DNA of 64,000 nucleotides from Bradyrhizobium macuxiense (lineage in GTDB: Bacteria; Pseudomonadota; Alphaproteobacteria; Rhizobiales; Xanthobacteraceae): positions 248,001-312,000 of the forward strand of contig NZ_VITY01000012.1 of the NCBI RefSeq assembly GCF_007993935.1, given 5' to 3'. Both the position numbers and the translations under genes were made by a program. The notes under the pieces are model-generated. The model did not search any database and was not told where the DNA came from. It was given only the letters and a program-made list of their open reading frames with translations. This document shows positions 11,658-19,752 of this stretch, one piece after another (position 1 is the stretch's first letter; each line of letters opens with the position of its first letter).

Positions 11658-12758
11658 CTACGATTTCAGGATCGAGAGCAGCGTCGAGGTCGACTTGTAG
11701 CTCTTGATCGCGGCATCCTGGAAATCCTGCGTCCAGTTGGCGGCCTGGCGTTCCTCAGCGCTCATCGAGGAATACTGCTTGAGGATGCCGAGTGAGAACT
11801 GGCGCGGATCGCCGGCGGACTGGCTCTGCTTCAACGCGTCGAGCACGGCAAGGCGCGTCCGCGTGTTGAGCTCCTGCTTGGCCGCGAAGATCTCCTCGCC
11901 CGAAAACTTCTTGTCCTGATTCAATGAGATCGCCGACAGCGAGCGATTGTCGAGCGAGGATAGGTCGGCGAGCTGTCCGGTCTTGCGGCGAGAATCGTAA
12001 ACCAGCTCCTTGCCGTTCTTCGCCGCGTCGCTCTTCTGCCGGTCGAGGAAGGCGCGCACGTCGCTCGCCACGCTCGAGAAGTCGCGGGTGTTGCCGGTCG
12101 TGGGAGACGTGGTCCCCGCCAGCGCGGTCGCGACCGGGTCGCCGGCAATTCCGGTCGGCGCCTTGTTCGGATCCTGCTGCGTCGCCTGATATCCCTTGAG
12201 CACCGCGGCGCGCTGGCTGGCCCAGGTCGCGGTGGCCTTCTCCTCGTCGCTGGCGCCATCGAGCCAGTCGAGCGCCGCCTTGTAGCTGACGCTGTAATCG
12301 CCGGTCAGACGCGTGGTCGCCAGCGACGGCGCGAGCGCCTTGTCGAAGCGCTGCTTCAGCTCGGTCGCGGCAACCGCCTGCTCGTCCGGCGTGAACTTGC
12401 CGCCATTGTTGGTCGAGATCGCAAACAGTGAGCGGCGATCCAGCGTCGAGAGATCGATCGTGGTCTTGCCGTCGACGATCGGCTTCTTCACGCCCGCGAC
12501 CGTGTAGAACCGGTCGAGCGTTGTGCGCGCGTCATTGGTGACGGTCGCAAAATCCGGCAGCGGCGCCTTGGCTAGCTGGGCGCGAGCGGCGTCCGACAGC
12601 GTGAGATTGGTCGCCGCGCTCGATGTCGAGGACGCCGAGAGGTCGCCGGCCGTGCCGTCGCCCGACAAGGTCGCGGCCAGCGAGGGCGTCGCGGCGGCCC
12701 GCGCATAGGCCGAGCCATACTGGGCGTAGGGATTGGGCGAGGTGCCGATCGAGGTCAT
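11658..12758 (-). CDS. hypothetical protein with duplicated module and EF-hand-like loops
   Basis: A 366-residue protein I do not recognise. There is no signal peptide; residues 1-60 are Ser/Ala/Thr-rich. Two copies of one module follow, about residues 70-195 and 227-362. Each begins F-x-x-V-x-x-D-x-R, then L-S-x-L-D-x-R-S-L-x-A-I-S, a short acidic loop, an E-L-x-x-R helix, and a YxxxxxxDWLDGASDEEKA / YSSMSAEERQA segment closing with a W-x-x-x-(F/R) helix and KGY/KSY. The loops at 115-126 and 278-289 place N, G/D, F and E at EF-hand positions 3, 5, 8 and 12 but have Ser at position 1. Ca2+ binding is therefore possible but unproven. It is monocistronic. Confidence 0.7.
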   Translation of the reverse strand: MTSIGTSPNPYAQYGSAYARAAATPSLAATLSGDGTAGDLSASSTSSAATNLTLSDAARAQLAKAPLPDFATVTNDARTTLDRFYTVAGVKKPIVDGKTTIDLSTLDRRSLFAISTNNGGKFTPDEQAVAATELKQRFDKALAPSLATTRLTGDYSVSYKAALDWLDGASDEEKATATWASQRAAVLKGYQATQQDPNKAPTGIAGDPVATALAGTTSPTTGNTRDFSSVASDVRAFLDRQKSDAAKNGKELVYDSRRKTGQLADLSSLDNRSLSAISLNQDKKFSGEEIFAAKQELNTRTRLAVLDALKQSQSAGDPRQFSLGILKQYSSMSAEERQAANWTQDFQDAAIKSYKSTSTLLSILKS

Positions 12759-12787
12759 CGGGGAGGTCCCTGCATTGGCGCGAGGGG

Positions 12788-12805
12788 CGATTTCTTAAGA
12801 AATCG
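12788..12805. promoter_or_regulatory. perfect 18-bp palindrome upstream of the duplicated-module gene
   Basis: CGATTTCTTAAGAAATCG is its own reverse complement and lies 30 nt before the start codon at 12758. It could be an operator or form a short hairpin in the leader. Nothing else is recognisable in the 137-nt gap apart from an A/T-rich stretch near 12836-12866. Confidence 0.45.
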
Positions 12806-12895
12806 TTGATCCGGCGCGACCTTCGCAGGGCGTGGTTAACAAAATGCAAATTGTGTCTAAATATTTCCCGACGAAACGAACGCCGCGCCGATCCG

Positions 12896-13267
12896 TCAGA
12901 TGTCCGCCACCCAGCCGTGGCGGCGCTGCTTGTGGACCGCGACGAAAGGCGCCGGAAAATCCGGGTCCGCAAACGCACCGACCGCGACTGCAACGAGGTC
13001 GGGCATCCGCGCCGGCTCCCAATAGACCGACGACCCGCAATTCGGGCAGAAATGAAAGACCACGGGAGACCCGCTGCCGCCGATGCGGCTGTATTCACGC
13101 GCCTCGCCCTGCGGCTCGACGTCGGCACGGCTGAAGAAGGCGGCGACGCCGTAGGTGCTGCCGGTTCGCTTCTGACATTCCAGGCAATGGCACAGCGCGA
13201 CCGTGGCCGGTTCGCCCTGACAGGTCACGCGAAGCTGTCCGCAGGCACATGTCGCAAGCCGCGTCAT
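12896..13267 (-). CDS. GFA (CENP-V-like) zinc-binding family protein
   Basis: A 123-residue GFA-domain protein. Its zinc ligands are visible as CACGQL near residue 7, CHCLECQKRTGS near 26 and FCPNCGSSVYW near 72. Some family members act on the glutathione-formaldehyde adduct, but many have no proven activity, so a formaldehyde role is not claimed. The ATG at 13267 lies 5 nt after AGGAGG and 2 nt beyond the stop codon of the methyltransferase gene, so the two are translationally coupled. It closes the glyQ-glyS-methyltransferase-GFA gene string. Confidence 0.85.
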   Translation of the reverse strand: MTRLATCACGQLRVTCQGEPATVALCHCLECQKRTGSTYGVAAFFSRADVEPQGEAREYSRIGGSGSPVVFHFCPNCGSSVYWEPARMPDLVAVAVGAFADPDFPAPFVAVHKQRRHGWVADI

Positions 13268-13269
13268 CG

Positions 13270-13863
13270 TCACCTCCTCTTGCTGGCGACCAGACGGTGA
13301 ATGATCTTGCCGGAGGACGCGCTGACGACCTCCGTATCGAGCAGCAATTCAGCCGCCGCGAGTTCAGTGCGCACCAGCGCCGCATCGAAGGCGGCATAGA
13401 GCCGGCCGTGCGCATCGCGCGCATCGTCGCCTCTGGTGACGCGCCAGCTCAGATAAAAGATGCCGCCGGGCTTCACGAGCTCGAACATGCGGCGCACCGA
13501 CGGCGCGATCAGCGCGGGATCGAGATGCATGATCACGGTCTCGCACAGCACATTGTCGAAGCTGTCGGCGGCGATCCCTGAGAGTTCCGGCAGCTCGGCG
13601 CGCGCAAAACGCAGCGCCGGATAGCGGGCGCGAGCTTCCGCAAGCAGGCCCTCGGAGGCATCGAAACCTTCCGCCGGAAAGCCATTGGCGTTCAGCCAGG
13701 CGACCTCGCGGCCGCTGCCGCAGCCGATATCGGCGGTCGCACCACTCTTGATGAAGAAGCGTGCGACAACTTCTTGCAGATCGATCAGCGCCGGCTGCTC
13801 GTGCCAATCCTGCGCAAACGCCGCCGCCTCCTTGTCGTAAGCGGCGAGTGTTACGCGGTCCAT
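13270..13863 (-). CDS. class I SAM-dependent methyltransferase
   Basis: A 197-residue Rossmann-fold methyltransferase. Motif I is ADIGCGSGREVAWL near residue 44, the acidic residue after strand 2 is in FDAS near 67, and motif IV reads VLCETVIMHLDP. After motif IV it has ELVKPGGIFYLSWR, typical of methyltransferase 11/25 families acting on small molecules. The substrate cannot be predicted. It starts 3 nt after the glyS stop codon, suggesting one transcript with glyQ-glyS. Confidence 0.82.
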   Translation of the reverse strand: MDRVTLAAYDKEAAAFAQDWHEQPALIDLQEVVARFFIKSGATADIGCGSGREVAWLNANGFPAEGFDASEGLLAEARARYPALRFARAELPELSGIAADSFDNVLCETVIMHLDPALIAPSVRRMFELVKPGGIFYLSWRVTRGDDARDAHGRLYAAFDAALVRTELAAAELLLDTEVVSASSGKIIHRLVASKRR

Positions 13864-13866
13864 CGG

Positions 13867-16038
13867 TCAGCCTTCGATCCTGGAGAAATCCGCCACCGCA
13901 CGCGTCGCGGCGCGGATCTCGTTGAGCAGCTTCAGGCGATTTTCGCGCACCTTGGGATCGTCGTCGTTGACCTTGACCTTGTCGAAGAACGCATCGACCG
14001 CCGGGCGCAGCTTTGCCATCGCGCTCATCGCGGCGGCGAAGTCTTCCTTCCCGACTGCGAAGTAAGCTTCGTTCTTTGCCCGCTCGATCACCTTCGCCAG
14101 CGTCTTCTCTTCGTCGAGCTTATACAGCGCGGCATCAGGCTTTCCGTCAAACTCACGCTTATCTTTCTTCTCCTCGATTGCGAGGATGTTGCTGGCGCGT
14201 TTGGTCCCAGCGAGTAGATTTTTGCCGTCATCGCTGTCGAGGAACTGGCCCAACGCTTCGACCCGACGAACGATGCGAGTGAGATCATCGTCATCGTCAA
14301 GCGCGAATACTGCATCCACAAGATCGTGCCTGGCGCCCTGTTCGCGCAACTGAATCTTCAGGCGGTCAGCGAAAAAGCTCAACAACTCTTGCGAAACATA
14401 ATATCTCTCAGACCGCGCCGGCCCGGAATCTGGGCTTTGCGAGAACCGGTGCGCAGCGTAAGCCTCCGTGTTTTCTTCACCCGGCAGTCTCGGCGGGAAC
14501 AGCGCACAGGCTTCGTCGAAAATCTCAAGCAAGTTCAGTTGACGATTGAGGGTCAGGATAATTCTGACTACGCCAAGAGCCGCTCGTCTGAGCGCAAACG
14601 GATCCTTTGACCCAGTTGGCTTTTCGTCGATTATCCAGAAGCCCACTAGCGTGTCGATCTTATCCGCCAGCGCGACCGCAACGCTCACCGGATCGGTCGG
14701 CACGCGATCGGTCGGGCCCTGCGGCTTCCAATGCTCCTCGCTCGCCGCGGCAACCGAGGCGTCCTCGCCCTGGGCCAGCGCGTAGTACTTGCCCATCAGG
14801 CCCTGCAGCTCGGGGAATTCGCCGACGACTTCGGTCAACAGATCCGCTTTGGCAAGCCGCGCGGCGCGTTTTGTCTTTTCGACGTCGGCGCCGACCAGCG
14901 GCGCGATCTCGGCTGCGAGCCGCTCGATCCGCTTGATGCGTGCGGCCTGGGTGCCGAGCTTCTCGTGGAACACGATCTGCTCGAACTTCGGCAGCCGGTC
15001 CTCCAACCTGGTCTTCAAGTCGGTCTCGTAGAAGAATTTCGCATCCGACAGCCGCGGGCGGATGACGCGCTCATTGCCGGCGACGATGGTCTTGCCGCCG
15101 TCGGGCGCCTCGATGTTGGCGGTCAGCACGAACTTGTTGGTCAGCTTGCCCGTCTTGGGATCCCTGACCACGAAGCATTTCTGGTTATTGCGGATGGTGG
15201 CGCGGATCACCTCATCCGGGATCGACAAAAATTCCTTCTCGAACGATCCCATCATCACGACAGGCCATTCGACGAGACCGGAGACCTCGTCGACCAGCAC
15301 TTGATCCTCGACCAGTTCGAGGCCCTGCGCGAACGCCAGCTCCTTGGCGTCCTCGACAATGATGTCCTTGCGCGCCTGCGGATCGAGAATGACCTTGGCC
15401 GCCTTCAGCTTGGCCTCGTAATCCTCGAAGCGGCGCACCGAAATCGCGCCCGGCGCCATGAAGCGGTGGCCGTAGGTGGTCTGCCCGGCCTCGACGCCGT
15501 CGACCGAGAATTTCACGACATCCGGCTCCTCGGTCTCCAGACCAAAGGTCGCGGTGATGGCGTGCAGCGGACGCACCCAGGTCAGCGAGCCTGATTTGGC
15601 CGAGCGCGCGCCCCAGCGCATCGATTTCGGCCAGGGGAAGGTGCGGATGATCACCGGGAGGATTTCGGCGATGACATCGATCGCAGCGCTGCCCGGCTTT
15701 TCGATCAGCGCGATGTAGAAGTCGCCCTTCGCATCCTTCTGGATCTTGGCTTCATCCAGCGACTTGAGACCGGTCGCTTTCAGGAAGCCCTGCACCGCCG
15801 CATCGGGCGCGCCGATCTTTGGGCCGCGACGTTCAGTCTTCAAATCGGGCTGGCGCGCGGGGATGCCGTGCACGGTCAGTGCAAGGCGGCGCGGGGTCGC
15901 GAACGCCTTGGCGCCTTCGTAGACGAGGCCTTCGGCGACCAGCTTGTCGGTCACCATGCGGCGCAGATCGTCCGCCGCTTTCGCCTGCATGCGCGCGGGG
16001 ATTTCTTCGGAGAACAGTTCGAGGAGAAGATCGGGCAT
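13867..16038 (-). CDS. glyS: glycyl-tRNA synthetase beta subunit
   Basis: The beta chain of the bacterial alpha2beta2 glycyl-tRNA synthetase, which carries most tRNA-binding domains; cytoplasmic. It starts MPDLLLELFSEEIPARMQ, the family signature, and includes FGLETEEPDVVKFSVDG, HFMAPGAISVRR-like and EKTKRAARLAKADLLTEVVGEFPELQG blocks. Its C-terminal anticodon-binding region has RLKIQLREQGARHDLVDAVFAL. The start overlaps the glyQ stop codon by one base. At 723 residues it is slightly longer than usual, partly through an insertion PRLPGEENTEAYAAHRFSQS and following residues (about 14400-14490). That insertion lies in a stretch (about 14060-14640) of visibly lower GC. Confidence 0.95.
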   Translation of the reverse strand: MPDLLLELFSEEIPARMQAKAADDLRRMVTDKLVAEGLVYEGAKAFATPRRLALTVHGIPARQPDLKTERRGPKIGAPDAAVQGFLKATGLKSLDEAKIQKDAKGDFYIALIEKPGSAAIDVIAEILPVIIRTFPWPKSMRWGARSAKSGSLTWVRPLHAITATFGLETEEPDVVKFSVDGVEAGQTTYGHRFMAPGAISVRRFEDYEAKLKAAKVILDPQARKDIIVEDAKELAFAQGLELVEDQVLVDEVSGLVEWPVVMMGSFEKEFLSIPDEVIRATIRNNQKCFVVRDPKTGKLTNKFVLTANIEAPDGGKTIVAGNERVIRPRLSDAKFFYETDLKTRLEDRLPKFEQIVFHEKLGTQAARIKRIERLAAEIAPLVGADVEKTKRAARLAKADLLTEVVGEFPELQGLMGKYYALAQGEDASVAAASEEHWKPQGPTDRVPTDPVSVAVALADKIDTLVGFWIIDEKPTGSKDPFALRRAALGVVRIILTLNRQLNLLEIFDEACALFPPRLPGEENTEAYAAHRFSQSPDSGPARSERYYVSQELLSFFADRLKIQLREQGARHDLVDAVFALDDDDDLTRIVRRVEALGQFLDSDDGKNLLAGTKRASNILAIEEKKDKREFDGKPDAALYKLDEEKTLAKVIERAKNEAYFAVGKEDFAAAMSAMAKLRPAVDAFFDKVKVNDDDPKVRENRLKLLNEIRAATRAVADFSRIEG

Positions 16039-16973
16039 CAGACCGCCCTGCCCGTTTCAGTGTGGATCCATGCCTCGCCGCAGGCCTTCGCCAGGTCGCG
16101 GACGCGGGCGATGTAGCTCTGCCGCTCGGTCACCGAGATGACGCCGCGGGCGTCGAGCAGGTTGAAGACGTGGCTCGCTTTGATGCACTGGTCGTAGGCC
16201 GGCAAGGCCATCAGATGTTCCTTCGCATTGCCACCCTCGCGCCAACCGGCGGCGAGATATTTGCGGCAGGCCTCTTCCGCCATCCTGAACTGCTCGAACA
16301 GCATCGTGGTGTCGGCGTATTCGAAATTGTGCCGCGAATATTCCTGCTCGGCCTGCAGGAAGACGTCGCCATAGGTCACCTTCTCGGCGCCCTCGCGGCC
16401 GTTGAAGTTGAGGTCGTAGACGCGGTCGACGCCCTGCACATACATCGCGAGCCGCTCGAGCCCGTAGGTGAGCTCGCCCGCAACCGGCGCGCATTCGACG
16501 CCGGCGACCTGCTGGAAGTAGGTGAACTGCGAGACTTCCATGCCGTCGCACCAGCATTCCCACCCCAGGCCCCAAGCGCCCAGCGTCGGGCTCTCCCAAT
16601 CGTCCTCGACGAAGCGGATGTCGTGGATTGCCGAATCGATGCCGATCGCGGCCAGCGACTTCAAGTACAGTTCCTGAAGGTTCGGCGGCGACGGCTTCAT
16701 GATCACCTGGAACTGGTAATAGTGCTGCAGGCGGTTGGGGTTCTCGCCGTAGCGGCCGTCCTTGGGCCGCCGGGACGGCTGCACATAGGCCGCGTTCCAG
16801 GGCTTTGGCCCGAGCGCGCGCAGCGTGGTCGCGGGATGGAAGGTGCCGGCGCCCATTTCCATGTCGTAGGGCTGCAGGATGACGCACCCCTGCTCGGCCC
16901 AGAACCGCTGGAGAGCCAGGATGAAGCCCTGGAACGAACGTTCCGGGCGCATGTGGTCAGGCAGGGCGTCCAT
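16038..16973 (-). CDS. glyQ: glycyl-tRNA synthetase alpha subunit
   Basis: The class II catalytic chain of glycyl-tRNA synthetase, forming Gly-AMP and charging tRNA-Gly together with GlyS. The sequence shows RSFQGFILALQRFWAEQGCVILQPYDMEMGAGT across the first 45 residues and the conserved GLGWECWCDGMEVSQFTYFQQVAG core near 135-158, then ELTYGLERLAMY. Length 311 is normal. Its stop shares one base with the glyS start, so the pair is translationally coupled. Nothing unusual is seen. Confidence 0.97.
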   Translation of the reverse strand: MDALPDHMRPERSFQGFILALQRFWAEQGCVILQPYDMEMGAGTFHPATTLRALGPKPWNAAYVQPSRRPKDGRYGENPNRLQHYYQFQVIMKPSPPNLQELYLKSLAAIGIDSAIHDIRFVEDDWESPTLGAWGLGWECWCDGMEVSQFTYFQQVAGVECAPVAGELTYGLERLAMYVQGVDRVYDLNFNGREGAEKVTYGDVFLQAEQEYSRHNFEYADTTMLFEQFRMAEEACRKYLAAGWREGGNAKEHLMALPAYDQCIKASHVFNLLDARGVISVTERQSYIARVRDLAKACGEAWIHTETGRAV

Positions 16974-17094
16974 CGTTGGAATCGATCTCGCGAGGGGGTG
17001 TGAAAACGCGCGGGACCGTATCGGCGGCGGCCAATGGAATCAAGGCGATGCCGGAAAATCCGGCACCGCCAATTTGCGGAGTTTGATGAAGCTA

Positions 17095-17286
17095 CTAGCC
17101 CGGGCGATAGGCCCCGGTCACGGGGTCGCGGCGCAGGGTCTTGATTTCGCTCGCACGCGAGGCTTCGGCCACGCGGGACAATCGCGCCTCTTCCAGTTCC
17201 TGGTTGATCCGGACGGCCGTCTTGTATGCCCAGCGGACCACGGCCAGGCCACCCAGGACGCCTGCGAATGCAATCAGCGGCGGCAT
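17095..17286 (-). CDS. small membrane-anchored conserved protein
   Basis: A 63-residue protein with one N-terminal membrane helix (PPLIAFAGVLGGLAVVRWAY). A charged amphipathic helix (NQELEEARLSRVAEA) follows, then a short tail, RRDPVTGAYRPG. The last motif recurs in small alphaproteobacterial proteins of unknown role. The ATG at 17286 follows AAGGA at good spacing; the GTG seven codons upstream has none. It lies 114 nt downstream of the S49 peptidase gene on the same strand. Confidence 0.65.
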   Translation of the reverse strand: MPPLIAFAGVLGGLAVVRWAYKTAVRINQELEEARLSRVAEASRASEIKTLRRDPVTGAYRPG

Positions 17287-17400
17287 CGGTCGATCCTTGT
17301 CGTTCACGTCTGTCAGGCCCCCAATACCCCATTGTCGCGCAAGGCGGCCTGCGCCGCAATCGCGGTTTTGGGGCTAAATGGCGCGCTCAAATCCCCGTGT

Positions 17401-18324
17401 TCAGAGCCCGAATCTGGCCCAAATCGCCCGTGTCTCCACCGCGGAGATCAGATCGTCCGGCAAGGTTGCCGCCCCGTCCAGCACCGCCATCGATCCCGCC
17501 CCGGGCGCCCTGCGGCCGAGCAGGCCGGACAGCATGCCACTGGCCGGCGCGATCACTGGGGTCAGCACCTTGTCGCCATAGCGGGCCCGCAGCGTGGCGC
17601 GGAGGTCGCCGATGCCGTCGGCAAGCCCGAGGCCAATAGCGGTCTCGCCCGCCCAGTATTCGCCGGTGAACAACTCGTCGTCGGGTCCCTTCAGGCGGCC
17701 GCCGCGGCTCTGCTTCACCAGCGCAATGAAGATCGCGTGGATCTCGCGCTGGATCGACTTCAGCCGGGCGACGTCGTCGGGGTTTTCGGGGAGGAACGGA
17801 TCGAGCATCGCCTTGTGCGCGCCCGCCGTATAGAGCCGCCGCTCGACCCCGATCTTCTTGATCAACCCCTCGAGGCCGAAGCTGCCGCCGACCACGCCGA
17901 TCGAGCCCAGGATCGAGGACGGATCGCAATAGATCTCGTCGCCCGCGCAGGCGATCATGTAGCCGCCGGAGGCCGCGACGTCCTCGACGAACACCAGCAC
18001 CGGCAGCTTCTTCTCGGCCGCCAGTTGCCGGATGCGCAGATAGATCTGGCGCGACTGCACCGGCGAGCCGCCCGGCGAATTGATCACCAGCGCCACCGCC
18101 TTGGCATTCCGCGTGCCGAAGGCGCGCTCCAGCATCTTGGCAACGCCGGAGAGCGTCATGCCGGGCCGCAGCGGCGTCACGGCGCCGATCACACCCGACA
18201 GCCGCACCACCGGCACGACTGCCGCGCCGCGCCGGAAACGTGCCGGCAACATTCCCTGCACGCGATCGAACACTCCCGAACGTCCTCCGGAATGGCCTTG
18301 GCGATCACTTATTTGTTCACTCAT
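17401..18324 (-). CDS. S49 family (SppA/SohB-like) peptidase
   Basis: A 307-residue serine peptidase of the signal-peptide-peptidase A group, of the short single-domain type. The nucleophile is Ser119 in VEDVAASGGYMIA and the general base Lys171 in GAHKAM, a Ser/Lys dyad. The NSPGGSP oxyanion loop lies near 82-88, and the SILGSIGVV strand follows the nucleophile. No clear N-terminal membrane helix is seen, so it may be cytoplasmic or peripherally attached. Family members degrade leftover signal peptides and membrane proteins. The start is preceded by a 108-nt gap and a divergent small ORF. Confidence 0.85.
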   Translation of the reverse strand: MSEQISDRQGHSGGRSGVFDRVQGMLPARFRRGAAVVPVVRLSGVIGAVTPLRPGMTLSGVAKMLERAFGTRNAKAVALVINSPGGSPVQSRQIYLRIRQLAAEKKLPVLVFVEDVAASGGYMIACAGDEIYCDPSSILGSIGVVGGSFGLEGLIKKIGVERRLYTAGAHKAMLDPFLPENPDDVARLKSIQREIHAIFIALVKQSRGGRLKGPDDELFTGEYWAGETAIGLGLADGIGDLRATLRARYGDKVLTPVIAPASGMLSGLLGRRAPGAGSMAVLDGAATLPDDLISAVETRAIWARFGL

Positions 18325-18432
18325 GCCGTTACCTCGAATTAACCACTTTTTATCACGCCACTGTCATTGGATTCCGTGGAACGCGTTTTGCATTTTGTCC
18401 TTGGGGTTGCAATTCGCGGCGGAGAGGGACTC

Positions 18433-18531
18433 ATGAAGATCTATCTGCTGATTATGCTGATCGGTACGCTCCTGACGGCGATCCGCTTCACATCAAGGCC
18501 GGAACGCCAGTCGGAAACGGCTTCGCAGTGA
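18433..18531 (+). CDS. putative 32-residue single-helix membrane peptide
   Basis: The ORF MKIYLLIMLIGTLLTAIRF continues with a polar tail of 13 residues ending ETASQ. A strong GGAGAGGG lies 5 nt before the ATG. One membrane helix with a basic cytoplasmic or polar tail is visible. It lies alone between two minus-strand genes. Support comes from the ribosome binding site and the coherent hydrophobic-then-polar composition only; I do not recognise a family. Confidence 0.45.
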   Translation: MKIYLLIMLIGTLLTAIRFTSRPERQSETASQ

Positions 18532-18569
18532 TTTAGTGCCAGTGACGATGCGGGCAGCGCGCCTGCCCG

Positions 18570-19397
18570 TTAGATCCGCGCCAGCGGCAATTCTCCCTTT
18601 CCAGCCAAAACCTCCTGCACCCATTTATTGGGCACACCTGACTCTTCATTGAGCAACAGCGCGGCATGGAGTCGCGTCGGCGCCCGGCCACCCTTGGTGG
18701 CCCGCACCAGGATTCGGATCGCCGGCGACGTCGCCTCGCCGTGAACCGGCAGCAGCTCGAGGCTGCCGAAGCCGCGGTCCAGCGCGGCCAGCACGTCGGC
18801 AATCCCGTCGGCCCGCCAGATCATCGCAAGCTGCCCGTTCGACTTGAGAATCCGCCGCGCCGCATGGACCCAGGCCGCAAGCGTGGTCGCGGTCGCAACA
18901 TGGGCGCGCTGGCGGACGCCGTCCGGCGAGGCGCGGTGCCGCAAGGGATCGTTGAACGGCGGGTTCATCAGCACGACATCGGCGCTGTCGGGCGCGAGGC
19001 CGGCATGGTCGAAGGCTGCGGCGCCGGCCTCGACATCGAGCACGATCACGTCGGCCATGATCGCGTTGGCGCCGGCATTATTCCGGGCCAGCTCGGCCAT
19101 TGCCGGGTCGATTTCGACCAGGACGAGGTCGATCCCGCTCACCCGCCGCGCCACCGCAAGCCCGGCGGCGCCGACGCCGGCGCCGAGATCGACGACCCGG
19201 TCGCCTGATCGGGCCGGCGTCGCCGCGGCCAGCAGGATCGCGTCATGGCCGGCACGGTGGCCGCTGCGGGGTTGCCGGAGGCGCAATTGCCCGCCGAGGA
19301 ATCCGTCCTCGGTGATCTCGGCCGCCGGCGACTGCTTTTTTGACGCGTTTTCCTCACGCGAACCGGGGCCCACTTCGTTTGAAAACGCTCTAGTCAT
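18570..19397 (-). CDS. TrmN6-like tRNA (adenine-N6)-methyltransferase family protein
   Basis: A 275-residue SAM-dependent N6-adenine methyltransferase of the YfiC/TrmN6 type, whose known members modify A37 of tRNA1(Val). Motif I is VVDLGAGVGAAGL near residue 69, the acidic end of strand 2 is VEIDP, and the catalytic NPPF motif (LMNPPFND) lies near 145. The conserved TEDGFLGGQLRLRQPRSGHRAGHDAILL opens the domain. The first 20 or so residues are encoded by a copy of repeat family A and do not resemble the family. The only ATG before the domain is at 19397, overlapping the DUF2007 stop by 8 nt; an in-frame GTG at 19373 is also inside the repeat. Confidence 0.8.
   Translation of the reverse strand: MTRAFSNEVGPGSREENASKKQSPAAEITEDGFLGGQLRLRQPRSGHRAGHDAILLAAATPARSGDRVVDLGAGVGAAGLAVARRVSGIDLVLVEIDPAMAELARNNAGANAIMADVIVLDVEAGAAAFDHAGLAPDSADVVLMNPPFNDPLRHRASPDGVRQRAHVATATTLAAWVHAARRILKSNGQLAMIWRADGIADVLAALDRGFGSLELLPVHGEATSPAIRILVRATKGGRAPTRLHAALLLNEESGVPNKWVQEVLAGKGELPLARI
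19342..19390 (-). repeat. dispersed palindromic element, family A, copy 2 (inside a gene start)
   Basis: A diverged copy of the 49-nt element at 2529 and 61709, keeping the GACGCGTTTTC and GAAAACGCTC ends. It begins at the stop codon of the DUF2007 gene and encodes the extreme N-terminus of the TrmN6-like protein. Confidence 0.8.
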
Positions 19398-19617
19398 CGG
19401 CCCGCAATTCGTGGCCGAGGCCGGCGTCGGTCAGGAGCTGGCGGGCCTCGTGGTTGTCGTCCTCGTGCACCAGGATCCGCCGCGGCAGCACGCCGAGCGA
19501 GCCCTCGATGATGCTCATGTTCTGGTCCAGCACCAAATGGTGGATGTTAGCGCTGTCGAGCAGCGCGCCAATGGCGGAGACCAGCACCATGTCATTGGTC
19601 CGTACCAATTCCCGCAA
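19390..19617 (-). CDS. DUF2007 protein
   Basis: A 75-residue protein, MRELVRTNDMVLVSAIGALL..., with the alternating strand/helix pattern of DUF2007, a ferredoxin-like small fold sometimes called a putative signal-transducing protein. Conserved D-x-N-M-S-I-I-E-G-S-L-G-x-L-P-R-R-I-L-V is visible. It overlaps the downstream methyltransferase gene by 8 nt, suggesting coupling, and is divergent from the octaprenyl diphosphate synthase gene across 135 nt. Confidence 0.85.
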   Translation of the reverse strand: MRELVRTNDMVLVSAIGALLDSANIHHLVLDQNMSIIEGSLGVLPRRILVHEDDNHEARQLLTDAGLGHELRADD

Positions 19618-19752
19618 AATACGCTCTCCTGTCGCCCCGGCAGTGCAGCGAATGCGTCATATGTCAACAGCTTCGAGGCCTTGCCGCTGCACCGCGCAGT
19701 TTCTATTGTTATAGCTGAGCATAATGCGTATTCGGCAAAATTGGAGACCAGC

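Noticed and set aside
18844..19752. 303-codon N-terminal extension of octaprenyl diphosphate synthase
   Set aside because: The extension is antisense to the TrmN6-like and DUF2007 genes and does not resemble any synthase; a GTG with GGAG at 19753 gives the normal protein.
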